The notes under the pieces: model-generated
Databases searched by the model: none
Told to the model about the DNA's origin: nothing
The model's input: the letters and a program-made list of their open reading frames with translations, nothing else
In this document: positions 28,111 through 39,198 of the stretch, one piece after another
How the letters are laid out: each line of letters opens with the position of its first letter
Position numbering within the stretch: position 1 is the first letter of the stretch
Assembly (NCBI GenBank): GCA_029204225.1
Contig: CM055100.1
Span: 19,496,655 to 19,560,654 of the forward strand
Direction of reading: 5' to 3'
DNA from: Diphasiastrum complanatum
Taxonomy: Eukaryota > Streptophyta > Lycopodiopsida > Lycopodiales > Lycopodiaceae
Length of the DNA: 64,000 nt
Translations under genes and position numbers: made by a program

Positions 28111-28122
28111 TGGTATCAGAGC
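28111..28122 (+). other. Copia primer binding site
   Basis: TGGTATCAGAGC directly follows the LTR and is complementary to the 3' part of plant initiator-Met tRNA (Copia type). Confidence 0.95.
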
Positions 28123-28719
28123 ATTAGGCGGCCAAATGTGCAGGTTTTGCCAGATTTAGAAGAGATTTGTGGGCGAGTTTGCTTTTGTAGCATTCCAATC
28201 AAGTTTCTAGCTAAAAATCTTGTTGATTTATGTGTAGAAATTGGATCTTTGTGATCAAAACATCATTTGTATGCATTTCAATTGAAGTAGGGCGAATTCC
28301 CTCTGTACTTATCAGAATAAGGAGACAAAAATTGTTTTGGAAAGAGGGAGATGCAAGATCCAACAAGATCCTATTAGTTTTCCATTCTAGCATATAGTTT
28401 TTTGATTCAATTTCTTGCTTCTTCATGTCAAAAACTTCAAAATTGATGTAACCCTCTGATTTTCAGTTTGCTGAATGATTCAAGAGTGTATTTCAATCTT
28501 AGGAGTGAGGGAAAAGCAAGTATATTGAGGTTTGGTCTTGGTTTGATCAAGAAATCATAAAACTAGTGGCTAAAATTAAGGAAAAAGTGAGGAAAAGAGA
28601 GAAAAAGTAAGGTTTTAGGTTCCAAATCTTTGTGATTTCTTCTTGTGTTTCATTTGTTGATTCAAGAGAGTGCTTAGTGCATTGGAACAGGTCAAAGATC
28701 AGAGATCAATCATTGCAAC

Positions 28720-31700
28720 ATGGCTACAAATGGAGGCTACATGTTGGAAAGCAATGATAGGCTTACCTCCCTCAACTATTCTACTTGGAAAGTAAGGATG
28801 GAGTCTTTGCTTGAGATGAATGAGTTGATGGATATTGTTGTAGGTGTGGAGGAGAGACCTTTGGCACCTCAAGAACAATTGAGGTATGACAAGAGGGCAA
28901 AGAAAGCCCTTCACATGATCAAGATGAATGTGACAAATGAGCTTATCAAAGAGGTTGGTAAGTGCACATCATCTAGTGAAGCTTGGGAAGCCTTGAAGAA
29001 GGTTTATGAATCCAAGTCTACTTCTAGAGTGTTGACTTTAAGAAGGCAAATCTTTTCTTGTATGCAAAAGAAGAGTGAGAATGGACATGCTTTTGTTTTG
29101 AGAGTTAAAGCATTGAATGATGAGTTAGCATGCATTAATGATGGCATAAATAATGAGGAGCTTGTTCAAGTGATTCTCAATGGCTTGTTGGATGATCATG
29201 CTAATCTTGTTCAAAGTTATGCTATCCAAAAATGTTTACCAAGTGTTGGAGACTTGCAAGAGGTCTTGTTGGCTGAAGAATTCAGGTTGCAAGCAAGAGT
29301 GGGAGCATCTTCTACATCTCAAGGAGGAGAAGAGGAGGCAATGTTCTCTAAAGGCAAGTTCAAGGGCAAAGGTAAAAGCAATTGGTCTAAAGGGCAAGAC
29401 CAAGGTGAGCACTCTACTTTTGGCAAAAAGAAGGATAGATCTAAGCTAAAATGTTTCTATTGTGGAGTCAAAGGGCATTTTGCTAGTGATTGTTTTAAGA
29501 AAAAGAGGGATCAAGGGGAAAAGCAAACCAATCTAACTATTGATGAGGGTGGGGATGAGCTTCTTTCAAATGATGCTTTTGTTATGTCATCTTGCTTGTT
29601 GGCTAATCATGGAGACATTGATCCTTGGTGGATTGATAGTGGAGCCACTTCTCATATGACATATCATAAAGAGTATTTTTCATCTTTAATGGCATTTGAT
29701 GGTGATAGGAAGGTAATCTATACCGCAAATGATGGTGAGTGTACAATCAAGGGGATTGGCACAATTCCTATTTCACTTTCTACAAATAGGAATATAGAAT
29801 TGAAAGATGTTTTGCTCATTCCATCCATTACCAAGAACTTACTTAGTGTAAGCCAAATGCTTGACAAAGGATTCAAAGTTGAGTTTGATGGTGATGCTTG
29901 CTTGATCAAAAAGGGGTGTAGTATCATTGCAAAAGGGAAAAGGCAAGGGAAATTGTTCAAGCTTGATGCATGTGTTGTTGCTAACCAAGTTGGATGCATG
30001 GCAAATGAACAAATGTCAATTCAAGAGGTATGGCATAAAAGGATGGGACATCTCAACTACAAGGCCTTGGAGGTAATAGCCAAAAAGGAGGTAGTAAGGG
30101 GACTTCCCAAGTCTCTTACTTGCTTGAATCATGTTTGTGAAGAATGTGCTTTGTCTAAATCACATAGATTGCCATATACTAGATCTATATCTAGATCTAA
30201 GATGCCTTTTTCTCTCTTGCATTCGGATATTCATGGTGTTACTACAATTAGCAATGGAGGTGCTAAGATGTATGTAACTTTCATTGATGATTTTAGTAGA
30301 TTTTGTTGGGTTTATCTACTAAAGAGCAAGGATGAGGTGTTTGATGTGTTTGTCAAGTTCAAAGTTGCTATTGAGACTCAATTTACAACCAAAATCAAAT
30401 GCTTGAGGAGCGACAATGGTGGTGAATACATTTCTAACAAATTCAAAGCCTTTTGCGATGAGCATGGGATCAAGAGGGAGTACACATGTCCAAGAACACC
30501 ACAACAAAATGGAGTGGCCGAGAGGAAGAATAGAACCTTGTGTGAGAGTGCAAAGGCAATGAGATTGAATGCTAATCTTCCTAAACCTTTTTGGAGTGAT
30601 GCTTTGTTGTGTGCAAATTTCCTATGCAATAGATGGCCAAGTGTTGTATTGGAAGGAAAAACCCCTTTTGAAGCTTTGTTTGGTACGAAGCCTAATGTCA
30701 AGTTTCTAAGAACTTTTGGATGCATTTGCTACTTCAACATTACTCTTGATGATAGAACTAAGGAGGATCCATCTTCAAGAAAGGGCATTTTTGTTGGTTA
30801 TAGTGAAGTAAGCAAAGCATATAGGATTTATGTTCCTTCAATCAAGAAAGTGTTCACAAGTAGGGATGTCATTTTTGATGAAAGTAACATTCCAAAAGTT
30901 GTTTCAAGTGATGATGGTGTTGTTGCAACTAATGTGCTTGATGACAATGGAGTTGATGACACATTGGATGTGGATGTTGAAGAAGCCTCTTCAAGTCAAA
31001 TTCCAAGGAGAACTCCAAGGCATAAAGTGAAACCCTCAAGGCTCACTTATGATGGCAAAGGTAAGCAAGTGGTGGATGGATCCAACTATGCTTTCCTAAC
31101 TTCTTTTGATGTACCTTCATGTGTAGATGAAGCAAGGCAAAAAGAGGAATGGATCCAAGCAATGGATCTTGAGTTTGAAGCACTTATGAAGAACAACACA
31201 TGGAGATTGGTGGAGCTTCCAAAGGGCAAAAGTGCAATTGGATGCAAATGGATCTTCAAGGTAAAGACAAATCAAGATGGATCTATCAACAAGTTGAAGG
31301 CAAGGTTGGTGGCTAAAGGTTATGCTCAAGAGCATGGCATTGACTATGAGGAAACCTTTGCACCCGTGGCAAAGATGGTGAGCATAAGAGTAATCATTTC
31401 CCTTGCAACTCTTTATGGATGGGATCTTTGGCAATTAGACATTTCTAATGCTTTCTTGAATGGTGATCTTGAAGAGGAAGTCTACATGGAGCAACCCGAG
31501 AGCTATGTTTCTCATAGCAAGCCTAATCATGTGTGTTTTCTACAAAAAAGTTTGTATGGTCTTAAGCAAGCACCAAGGAGTTGGTATGCTAGGCTTAACT
31601 CTTTTCTACTTTCTCAAAACTTCACTATGAGTGAGTATGATCATTCACTTTACTTTAGAATTAGTGCTAATGATGTTACAATCCTTCTAATTTATGTGGA

Positions 31701-32670
31701 TGACATTATTTTAAGTGGAGGGAACAAGGAAGATATAGAAGATATCAAGAAAGCACTAAAAAAGGAATTTGAAGTGCATGATCTTGGTCTTTTGAGCTAT
31801 ATCTTAGGAATAGAAGTAATTAGAACTTCTCAAATCACTTTTATTTCACAAGAGAAGTATGCTATTTCTATTCTCAATAGATTTCATATGGTAGATGCAA
31901 ATCCTATTGATACACCTATGGAATCACATGTAAAGCTAACTATAAGAGGTAATGAAAGATCCTTCGAGGACATTACTCTCTATAGGAAGCTAATAGGTTC
32001 TCTTATATATCTAACCATCACAAGACCTGATTTATCTTATTGTGTTGGTAGATTAAGCCAATTCATGCAAGATCCTAGCATAGAACATTGGAAACTAGGA
32101 AAGAGGATCTTGAGATACATCTCGGGAACAAAAGATTTTGGCATTGTTTATAGAGGCTCATCACCTAACTTATTTGGTTTTTCAGATTCAGATTTTGCAG
32201 GAGACCTTATGGATAGAAAATCCATAAATGCACATGCTATTTTCATAGGTGATGGAGCTATCTCATGGATGTCGAAGAAACAAGCAACTATATCACTTTC
32301 TTCTAGTGAGGCCGAGTACAAAGCTTTGACATCATACACAAAGGAGATGGTGTGGATCAAGAGGATGATTATGGAGCTTCATTTGCTGGATTTTTCAGAG
32401 AGTCCAATCATCTTTTGTGACAACCTTTCAGCCCAAAGTCTAGCAAGCAATCCGGTTTTCCATGCAAGGAGCAAACATATCGAGGTGGCTTACCATTTTG
32501 TGAGAGAACAAGTGTTGGCAAAAGAGATCAAGCTTGAACATGTCCCATCAAAGGAATGTGTGGCTGATATCTTTACCAAAGCATTGGGAAAGGACTTATT
32601 TTTCAAGCATAGAACAAGTCTTGGTGTACTTTCTAAATCTATGCTAAAACTAGTTGAAGAGGGAGTGTGA
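28720..32670 (+). CDS. Copia Gag-Pol polyprotein, intact (1316 aa)
   Basis: One uninterrupted frame from ATG 28720. Domains: Gag/UBN2 (residues ~10-230, LTSLNYSTWKVRMESLLEMN); zinc knuckle CFYCGVKGHFASDC at 245-258; aspartic protease with WWIDSGATSHMT, Asp306; GAG-pre-integrase HHCC zinc region (VWHKRMGHLNY from ~437, CEECALSK); integrase core with D503 (LLHSDIHG), D565 (LRSDNGGEY) and E601 (NGVAERKNRT), the D,D35E spacing; reverse transcriptase (WRLVELPKGKSAIGCKWIFK from ~828) with YVDD at 992-995; RNase H (GFSDSDFAGD at ~1154, SSSEAEYKAL, ADIFTKALGKD). All catalytic residues are present. The TGA stop (32668-32670) lies 3 bp inside the 3' LTR. Full length and motif order are normal for an autonomous Ty1/Copia polyprotein; it acts in virus-like particles in the cytoplasm and then in nuclear integration. 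Confidence 0.97.
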   Translation: MATNGGYMLESNDRLTSLNYSTWKVRMESLLEMNELMDIVVGVEERPLAPQEQLRYDKRAKKALHMIKMNVTNELIKEVGKCTSSSEAWEALKKVYESKSTSRVLTLRRQIFSCMQKKSENGHAFVLRVKALNDELACINDGINNEELVQVILNGLLDDHANLVQSYAIQKCLPSVGDLQEVLLAEEFRLQARVGASSTSQGGEEEAMFSKGKFKGKGKSNWSKGQDQGEHSTFGKKKDRSKLKCFYCGVKGHFASDCFKKKRDQGEKQTNLTIDEGGDELLSNDAFVMSSCLLANHGDIDPWWIDSGATSHMTYHKEYFSSLMAFDGDRKVIYTANDGECTIKGIGTIPISLSTNRNIELKDVLLIPSITKNLLSVSQMLDKGFKVEFDGDACLIKKGCSIIAKGKRQGKLFKLDACVVANQVGCMANEQMSIQEVWHKRMGHLNYKALEVIAKKEVVRGLPKSLTCLNHVCEECALSKSHRLPYTRSISRSKMPFSLLHSDIHGVTTISNGGAKMYVTFIDDFSRFCWVYLLKSKDEVFDVFVKFKVAIETQFTTKIKCLRSDNGGEYISNKFKAFCDEHGIKREYTCPRTPQQNGVAERKNRTLCESAKAMRLNANLPKPFWSDALLCANFLCNRWPSVVLEGKTPFEALFGTKPNVKFLRTFGCICYFNITLDDRTKEDPSSRKGIFVGYSEVSKAYRIYVPSIKKVFTSRDVIFDESNIPKVVSSDDGVVATNVLDDNGVDDTLDVDVEEASSSQIPRRTPRHKVKPSRLTYDGKGKQVVDGSNYAFLTSFDVPSCVDEARQKEEWIQAMDLEFEALMKNNTWRLVELPKGKSAIGCKWIFKVKTNQDGSINKLKARLVAKGYAQEHGIDYEETFAPVAKMVSIRVIISLATLYGWDLWQLDISNAFLNGDLEEEVYMEQPESYVSHSKPNHVCFLQKSLYGLKQAPRSWYARLNSFLLSQNFTMSEYDHSLYFRISANDVTILLIYVDDIILSGGNKEDIEDIKKALKKEFEVHDLGLLSYILGIEVIRTSQITFISQEKYAISILNRFHMVDANPIDTPMESHVKLTIRGNERSFEDITLYRKLIGSLIYLTITRPDLSYCVGRLSQFMQDPSIEHWKLGKRILRYISGTKDFGIVYRGSSPNLFGFSDSDFAGDLMDRKSINAHAIFIGDGAISWMSKKQATISLSSSEAEYKALTSYTKEMVWIKRMIMELHLLDFSESPIIFCDNLSAQSLASNPVFHARSKHIEVAYHFVREQVLAKEIKLEHVPSKECVADIFTKALGKDLFFKHRTSLGVLSKSMLKLVEEGV
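32653..32665 (+). other. Copia polypurine tract
   Basis: The purine-rich TTGAAGAGGGAG immediately precedes the 3' LTR and would prime plus-strand synthesis. Confidence 0.8.
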
Positions 32671-33318
32671 AAAATTGTCAACTAGTAGTATTTTCCTAAC
32701 TTGAGATTTTGAAGGCCTATGGCCAAATAAAAGTTAGAGATAGGTTCATACATGTATGTAGAGGCCCAAAGTATGTGTACACTACTTTTGAGGTCACATT
32801 AATTAGAGGAGGTCGAGTGTGGAGCTCTTCTATTGGCTCATAATTTGGTGCATTCCTATTTGACCAAATTTCTAGGTATATGGGTGAATCCTATTGGACC
32901 CCAATTTTAGCCTATCATAAGACAAGTGGCCAAGAGGCACTATGGCTGCTATAAATAGCCATCTCCACGAGTATGTACACATCTCATTTTCATTCTATTG
33001 AATGAATGTTATGCTCTTTGAAGGTCCATCTTCTTCTCTCTCACTTTTTTGTTCATATCTTGCATTCTAGCCACTAGAATTGTGATTTCTTTGTTGCTAT
33101 GGCTTCACACGTGTGAAATGCAGGTTGTAGGCTCTGAAGTACGGACAGGGACAGCAAGTTTCTGTTTGTGGAAGCTTATGATCAGATTTTGATGTTTAGT
33201 TGATGTTTAGTATGCTTAACATCACAATTTCTATCATTTTTTCAATCTAGATGTGCATAACTTCCATGGCCAAGATCTTTATGAAACTTTAGCATCTTTT
33301 GGATCTGAGTTTTTCACA
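32666..33318 (+). repeat. Copia 3' LTR
   Basis: 653 bp. By eye no difference from the 5' LTR was found in full side-by-side reading. It is followed by the TAAGC duplication at 33319-33323. Confidence 0.95.
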
Positions 33319-33441
33319 TAAGCTACTAGCCTCTAGGTTCCCATGGATCTTCTTTTTTAGGGTAGTTATTACATTTTGTTTATTGGTTCGCGATGTTATC
33401 TTTGTTCATTGTTCCCACAATTAACTTGATGCTGGATGCAG

Positions 33442-33674
33442 ACTTGAGAGTTACTTATCTATCAGCACATCAACTTTGGCTCACTGTTCTGCTTCTTTGC
33501 TTCCTCTTTGCATACCTAATCTTGACTGTCATTTGTCTACTGGGAACTATCCTGAGCCTGGTTTTAGTATCTCGCACAAGGAGAGTCTATGCCACACTCT
33601 ACGGAAAGAAGCACCAAGGACAGGAAACCACTAAGAATGACAGGATAAGTGATTCGAACTTAGTGTTTCATTGA
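33442..33674 (+). CDS. Nodulin-like gene terminal exon
   Basis: The block CFLFAYLILTVICLLGTILS then LVLVSRTRRVYATLYGKK aligns along its length with the last membrane segment and cytoplasmic tail of nodulin-like proteins ('CYFLTSLIMS...LSLILVxRTxxVYxxLYGK'). It ends at TGA 33672-33674. The acceptor shown (GATGCAG|ACTTG, 33441/33442) is the most likely one, but its phase does not match the exon 2 donor, which agrees with a missing exon segment between them. Confidence 0.6.
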
Positions 33675-35810
33675 TGGGAAGCTTCCCTTTTCAAGCTGGG
33701 GAGATTGAAAAGAAGCAGAGCTTGCTATCATCACTACGTGTGTAATATTTGCATTTCATAGTTATCTGGAGTGGTGGATAATTCCTTTTCTGTGAAGAGC
33801 TCTCATATCTACTCTTTGGCCTCTTCTTGCGGAGCATCTGATGAACTATTGCATACGTCTTCCCAAACCACCCATTGTTACTTGGTTCAAGTGTTGCTAT
33901 TTCCTTAGGGAACATGATCTCATGGTCTGCCCAACATGAAGCCAAAATATAGCTCTATTTAGTTTAACAACAATGGGCACTATGGCCATCCCTTGTCTCA
34001 TATTGTATCCAAGCTGAATCTTTTGGCATTAAAATCTGTGGAAGCCGAAAGCCCATGTCAGGAGCTACTCAGGCATTTGTTATGCTGATTAAGATGCATG
34101 ATTTCACACAAATACCTCTTGATGTAGCAGGACGGCCGTCCCTTGGTTCCTGTTGTACAGGTTGACTGTTCCTACTTAAACAGAGCACTTCATATTGGCC
34201 TGATTTTCCAGTTTATGTTGCACTCTTTAACCATGTGATTTAGTTCTGCAATAGCTTGCCTTGTGCAATGTTCTCTGACAGAAATTGAGTGAAGGACTTG
34301 AGAGATGGACTAGCACCTATTAAGGCATCTTAGAAAATAGAATCCAAATGGAATTGATCAAAAGAAAGTTCCAAACAGCAATAAGACAATTTCATTTTTT
34401 CAACACTATCTTACTGGAAAGAAGAGTACATTTCCTTGGCTTACAGTCACTTATTAAATGCACAACAAGGCAAGTTTTGCCTAGCAAATGAGATGCTTTG
34501 CTCAACCCTTTAAATTTGATTGTTATTGGGATTATATGTTATTATACTTTTTATTAGAGAGAAAGGGAGAGAGAGGAAGAGTAAGCTATCTTTGTTGTGG
34601 ATGCATAGTGTTAACGGATCATAGTGTTAATGGATGTAGTGTTACTGTGTAGGGTTAATGGATGTTAGAGTTAGATGTGAATCCTCCATTCATGTTGAAA
34701 TCTGAACTATACTATCGCTCTCTTGGGAATGCACCTACATGTGACAAATGTTTTGTGAATGGTTAGCTTGCATTAGACATCTTGTCGTTGCATGAATAGT
34801 GTTAGATCTGCATTTAGGATTAGTTTGGGAGTGATTTTGCTTGATTTGAGTGGATTTGCTTGTTTTTAATCTAATTTGATTGTAGAACGGGGAAAGCTAT
34901 TCATATCAACAATATTAAGATCCATTTGGATCTGAGATACCAGAAAAAACAACAAAAATTGGTCAAATCTGTCAGATTTTGGTCAAAAAGAGACAAAAAT
35001 CATCAGAGCTGATAACTTTTTGCCCTCTTTCAGAACCTTTGCCGAGTTGCAGACACCTTCAATTTTGATCACAGAACCTTCAATTTGAAGGGCAAAGATT
35101 ATTTCCCAGTAGATTTCCAGAAACATCAAAAAAGTCGTCAAAAAATACCAAAAAATCACCAAAACCCTAAAAATAGAGAAAAATAACCTTCGTCCGATTC
35201 ACTGAGCATAGGTGTGATTCAAATCTATCTACTGCCAAGTCGACGAAGAATAATACCAAAAATAGAAGGGTTTTCAAAAGATCAATTGTCATATTGCCAT
35301 ATTTTTGTCAAAAAAGTCACTTTTTTGCAAAAATACTAGTATTACTCTTGATCCTTTGCCAAAATCTTCGTCGAGTTTTCAAAAAATTCTATTTATAGTA
35401 AAATACTATTTTTGAGTTCGGCGAAGATTCTTCATGTCCAAATCACCCTCGCCAAACTACAGAAACTGTATTTTCTTGTGTCAGAAACCTTCGTCGGGTT
35501 TACCCTAGTTTTATCCGTGTCAGATCTTGCATCTGAGAGTTCGGCAAAGGTTATTGCCCGAGAAATTGTCAAAAAAGTTGATCAGAGAGTTTTTTCTTTA
35601 AAATAGCATTGTTGAACCTTCGTCGAGCCAACCTTCGCCTAGGGAACCTTCGCCAGTACTATTTTTAGGTTCTGATTTTTCAGATCAAGTCTTTGTCAAA
35701 ATTTGGATCAAATCTGATACAATCTGATTTGGATTCTAAGAAATTTTTCATTTTTGAGAAGTATCGATTAATTGAATTTCGAAATATTTTTCACGATATA
35801 GAAATCAGAT
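33675..35810. other. 3' flank and unassigned DNA
   Basis: The first few hundred bases probably include the 3' UTR of the nodulin-like gene. Further on there are short repeats (ATAGTGTTAA(C/T)GGAT near 34608-34660) and, at 34990-35700, recurrent CCTTCG(C/T)CGA/TTCGTCGAG words within AAAATC-rich DNA resembling a retroelement leader. No coding region is recognised. Confidence 0.4.
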
Positions 35811-35814
35811 CAAA

Positions 35815-36515
35815 TTTACTTGGATGACCTGGGAGTCCATAATAATAGAGATGCAGACCACCTGGATCAATTGGAGAAAGTATTTGAAAGATGCCGCAAA
35901 TATCAAAGTTCTCTAAATTCGGAAAAATGCCAGATATGGGTTTCCCACAGAGTTGTGCTTGGCCATGTGATATCAAGACATGGTATTGCCACGAATTATT
36001 CTAAGATCAAGATTATTGTGGAATTGCCACCGCCAACAACAATTCGTGGAGTTTATGTGTTTATGGGTCATGCGAACTACTATCGAATTTTTATTATCTT
36101 CTTTGCGGATTTAGCACGACCTATATACAAACTGATTATTGTTTCTATTTGGACTATAGAGGCGTTAGAAGTCTTTGAAAAGTTAAAAAAACATTAACTT
36201 CAGCACCAATACTGCGTTCTCCAGATTGGACGATTGAATTCCATGTTCATACGGATGCCTCGAAATATGCCATTGGATCAGTTTTGACGCAGCCAGGTGA
36301 TTATAAGAAGGATTATCCTATACGATTTACAAGCAGACAGCTTACAAATCTAGAGAAGAATCATTCAACAACAGAACGTGAGGCGTTAGCCATGATTTTT
36401 TCTATTCGGAAATTTCGTCACTATCTCATGGAACCGCACTTTGCATTTTATACGAATCACCAGTCGTTACTTTACTTGGTAAACAAGACATGCAATATTG
36501 GACGTATTGCAGTGG
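35815..36515 (+). pseudogene. Ty3/Gypsy reverse transcriptase-RNase H fragment
   Basis: Frame 1 (35815-36195) gives YLDDLGVHNNRDADHLDQLE, SSLNSEKCQIWVSHRVVLGH, VISRHGIA and YVFMGHANYYRIFI: the end of the Gypsy RT palm with a YLDD-type catalytic motif, then the thumb. After a frameshift near 36195 the frame continues TSAPILRSPDWTIEFHVHTD, ASKYAIGSVLTQ and EKNHSTTEREALAMIFSIRK, FRHYLM: the RNase H-like domain. The start of RT and all of integrase are missing. Confidence 0.9.
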
Positions 36516-36569
36516 TAAGTCCAAATTTAGCGAAGTTTGGTGCATTGGAAAGCGCTCAACAAGGGCTTT

Positions 36570-37790
36570 CCAATGATATGTTAGATGACATACTTCTAAA
36601 TTACGATAAAAAAAGTTACGGCAAGTCAAAAGTATTAGTGTTATAATATTTTAATAATAAAAAAGACATCTTGCACGAATTCTTAAAGGGTCTTTTTGGA
36701 ACTCAAAACTCCTATAATGTTACTCCTTATGTGCAAAGGAATATTGGCAAATAAAATGGATCTAAAGATCCCCAAAGTATCAACTATTGCAATCTTCATA
36801 TCAAGCACTTTTGATAAGAGGTACCTCCAATTGAATTCTTCAAGCAAGAAGTCACATGAAATAGCACTATCTTTGCTTCTACATGATAAAATGAGATCAT
36901 CCAAATGAACAAGATAAGAGAATTGATGAGAAGTAGACCTCCTTGGCAATAACTCTCCATGTGTTTTTGCCAAAGCACTATCTTCATGAGCTTCACCATC
37001 TTGGAACATAGATTGAGGTAGATCACTTGCCGCCTCCTTGAGATGATCCAAGCTCCTCTTGACCACACTTCCATAAGGATTAGCATCAAAGATGATAAGC
37101 TTACCACAACTAGGCCCTCTTGCTACCTTATCATAATATCTCTTCTTTAAACAATCAGAAGCAAAATGTCTCTTCTTACCACAAAGGAAGCACTTCTTGT
37201 TGGATTTGCAACTTCTTGATGTTCGTGATGACTCTTCATCACTCTCCTCGTTTGACTTGTCCTTCATGAAATGTTGATGCTGCTCTTTGTCCCTTCCTCT
37301 TGGCTTGTCCCTTGTGAAGTATGCTTTCACCTTTCCACCATAGATGGATTTCAATGTGTCCCAAGCCTCCTTGGATGTGGTACATGAGCCAATATCACAC
37401 AACAATTCATTTGAAACATTTATCTATATGATATGTAGAGCCATCCTGGCTCTCGTTTTGTACTTTTGGACCTCTTGGAGCTCTTGAGGCTCCTCCTCAA
37501 GTCCTAGCACAATCTTCATCACATCTTGGAGCACCAAAATGGACTCCATTCTAGCCTTCCAAATAGAATAGTTGGAGGTAGATAGTCTCTCACTAGATTT
37601 TAATAGAAAGGAATCCATAGATGCCATGTAATAGTGAAGACTCCTTGTGATTTAGACAATAAAATGTTGTTTCTCTCTCACTATAGGATCCCATAAAGGT
37701 GTACTACCAACTCTTATGCAAGATCTTGAAACAAAATGTGAGATGGATCTCACTAGCTCTACCAATCTCTCTCAAACTAGATCAACCTCT
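36570..37790 (-). pseudogene. Copia gag fragment with zinc knuckle, minus strand
   Basis: Minus-strand frames: 37627-37424 (MASMDSFLLKSSERLSTSNY, SIWKARMESILVLQDVMKIV) and, after a stop/frameshift, 37405-36683 (CTTSKEAWDTLKSIYGGKVK, zinc knuckle CFLCGKKRHFASDC). The Gag middle is deleted between IYGG and the basic region. Its flank at 36570-36718 and leader at 37690-37790 match the other gag fragment at 2950-3760. Interior deletions differ between the two copies, so both derive from one larger family. Confidence 0.88.
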
Positions 37791-39190
37791 CATCAATTGA
37801 TGGAGTATAGGCAAAGTTTGGGCAAAACTATCTCTGGCGCATGTGAAATACTCCAAGAATCCACAAATCACTCAAATACAAGACAATTGTATGAAAGAAA
37901 GTCGATATGACCTCAAAATGATGACTAGATCTCAAATAGATGACATTAGCAAGCCTCTTCTTGAATTTTCTGGTCAAACTAGCAAGATATGATCCAACCA
38001 AATGTGTCCACACAAGTCTAGGTGTCCTAACTAAGCCTCTTCAAAAGCTTATAACTTTTGATTGGCTCTACCAAATGGATTGAAACAAATTGCTACAAAA
38101 ACTAGACAAAACTAGCTTTCAAACAAGCTATCTAGCACTGAATTTAACTTGGAAGAGAACTTTCCAAATGAACTTGGCTGTACTTCACATGTGCCTAACC
38201 ACTTAATTTTGTATATTACCTGAAATGATTCAATCATTATGATAATGAACCCTTTTGATCCAAATTTTCTTGAGATAGCATGGGAGACATGTAGTCAACA
38301 CTCTCTAGATCTTGATTTTCATGAAAATTTTGAAACTATGGATGATATATGCATCAAAAGCTTAGGTAGACTCTGATAGCATGTGAAGATTCACACGTGG
38401 AAATGTCCTAATGTGTGAAATTGATCTCCTAAGCTTGGCTCATGCACTATAGATCACCTATTGATTGAAATCCAAGATCAATGACAAGATCTAAGGCAAA
38501 AAGACCATTCTACATGCATTCATTCATTACCAAAAGGTGTTTCACATGTGTGGAAGAAGTCCCAACAAGATCCTCTCCCAACAACCTCCTCTCCTCAAGT
38601 AGAGAGAGAAAATACCACTTTGGGCTCATCTAGAGAGAGAAGTCAATACAAGCAAAATTGGCAAATCTCCAAATTGACTCAAAAACTCATAGATCTCTCA
38701 TACATTAATGAAGGGAATGAAAGTACATATAGAAACTCATGGAGATCTAAGCTTAATTTCTATTAGACCCCTTAAACATAGCCTCTCTAATCCTATTGGA
38801 TGTGTGATGCAACATCTCTCACTTTTGATTGGACCCTTCCAACACATCTCTCTCTTATGATTGGACCCTTTGACTTTTGCCACCATATAGGGTGCATCAC
38901 TCATCAAACCTAAACGTGACATGTGTCACAAGCCTAACTACCTTAAGTTTGCACCACAATCTACTTTTGGCCAAATTGAGGCTTACATGTGAATTTGACC
39001 ATTTTGACCTCTATGCCAATTTTGGCCCTATCAAGGTTCTACACCAAGATGCTTGATACAAAAACTTTATGATACCCCTAAAGTCAACATGACTAAACTA
39101 TTTTTACTTTTTCTACATGTGGAAACATGCTCCACACATGTGATATTTTCTCACAAACTAGAAACACAAAAAATATCCAAGATAGATTTT
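37791..39190. other. No gene recognised
   Basis: About 1.4 kb of AT-rich DNA with phrases such as ATCACCTATTGATTGAAATCC and TCTCTCATACATTAATGAAG. It resembles retroelement leader/LTR material (several CACATGTG and CACACGTG words at 38386-38540) but without confirmed ends. Confidence 0.4.
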
Positions 39191-39198
39191 GACAATTT

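Larger units (their letters stand above)
27458..33318 (+). mobile_element. Complete, young Ty1/Copia retrotransposon
   Basis: A 5861-bp element with two 653-bp LTRs (27458-28110 and 32666-33318), which I read as identical along their length; PBS TGGTATCAGAGC at 28111; leader; a single gag-pol ORF at 28720-32670; a purine tract before the 3' LTR; LTR ends TGTGAAAAA/TTTTTCACA; and a 5-bp TSD TAAGC. It is inserted in sense orientation in an intron of the nodulin-like gene. Identical LTRs and an open polyprotein imply very recent insertion and possible autonomy. Confidence 0.96.
25735..33674 (+). pseudogene. Nodulin-like / NFD4-type MFS transporter gene, interrupted by Copia and missing an internal block
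   Basis: Gene-level entry; exons are listed separately. The protein resembles the plant nodulin-like family (DUF1191-type Nodulin_N plus major facilitator C-terminal half), multi-pass membrane proteins of uncertain transport substrate. Exon 1 gives WLQACAGVGYMYGSYSPVIK, exon 2 gives CIGTNGETFLNTTTLVSCVR and GPVVGILKGLAGLCGAILT, and the terminal exon gives LSLVLVSRTRRVYATLYGKK. About 130 residues expected between GRLGGGYASEIIAR and the last membrane segment (normally 'PRP...YGAHW...E.FG.K..G.LYNF...GS...') are absent. An intact 5861-bp Copia element lies in the intron between them. Because its target duplication is perfect, the missing block was probably lost before insertion. Whether a shortened product is made cannot be told. 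Confidence 0.75.

Noticed and set aside
29180-32681. Several 60-115-codon ORFs inside the Copia polyprotein on both strands
   Set aside because: All overlap the 1316-codon frame with intact domains; they are shadows.
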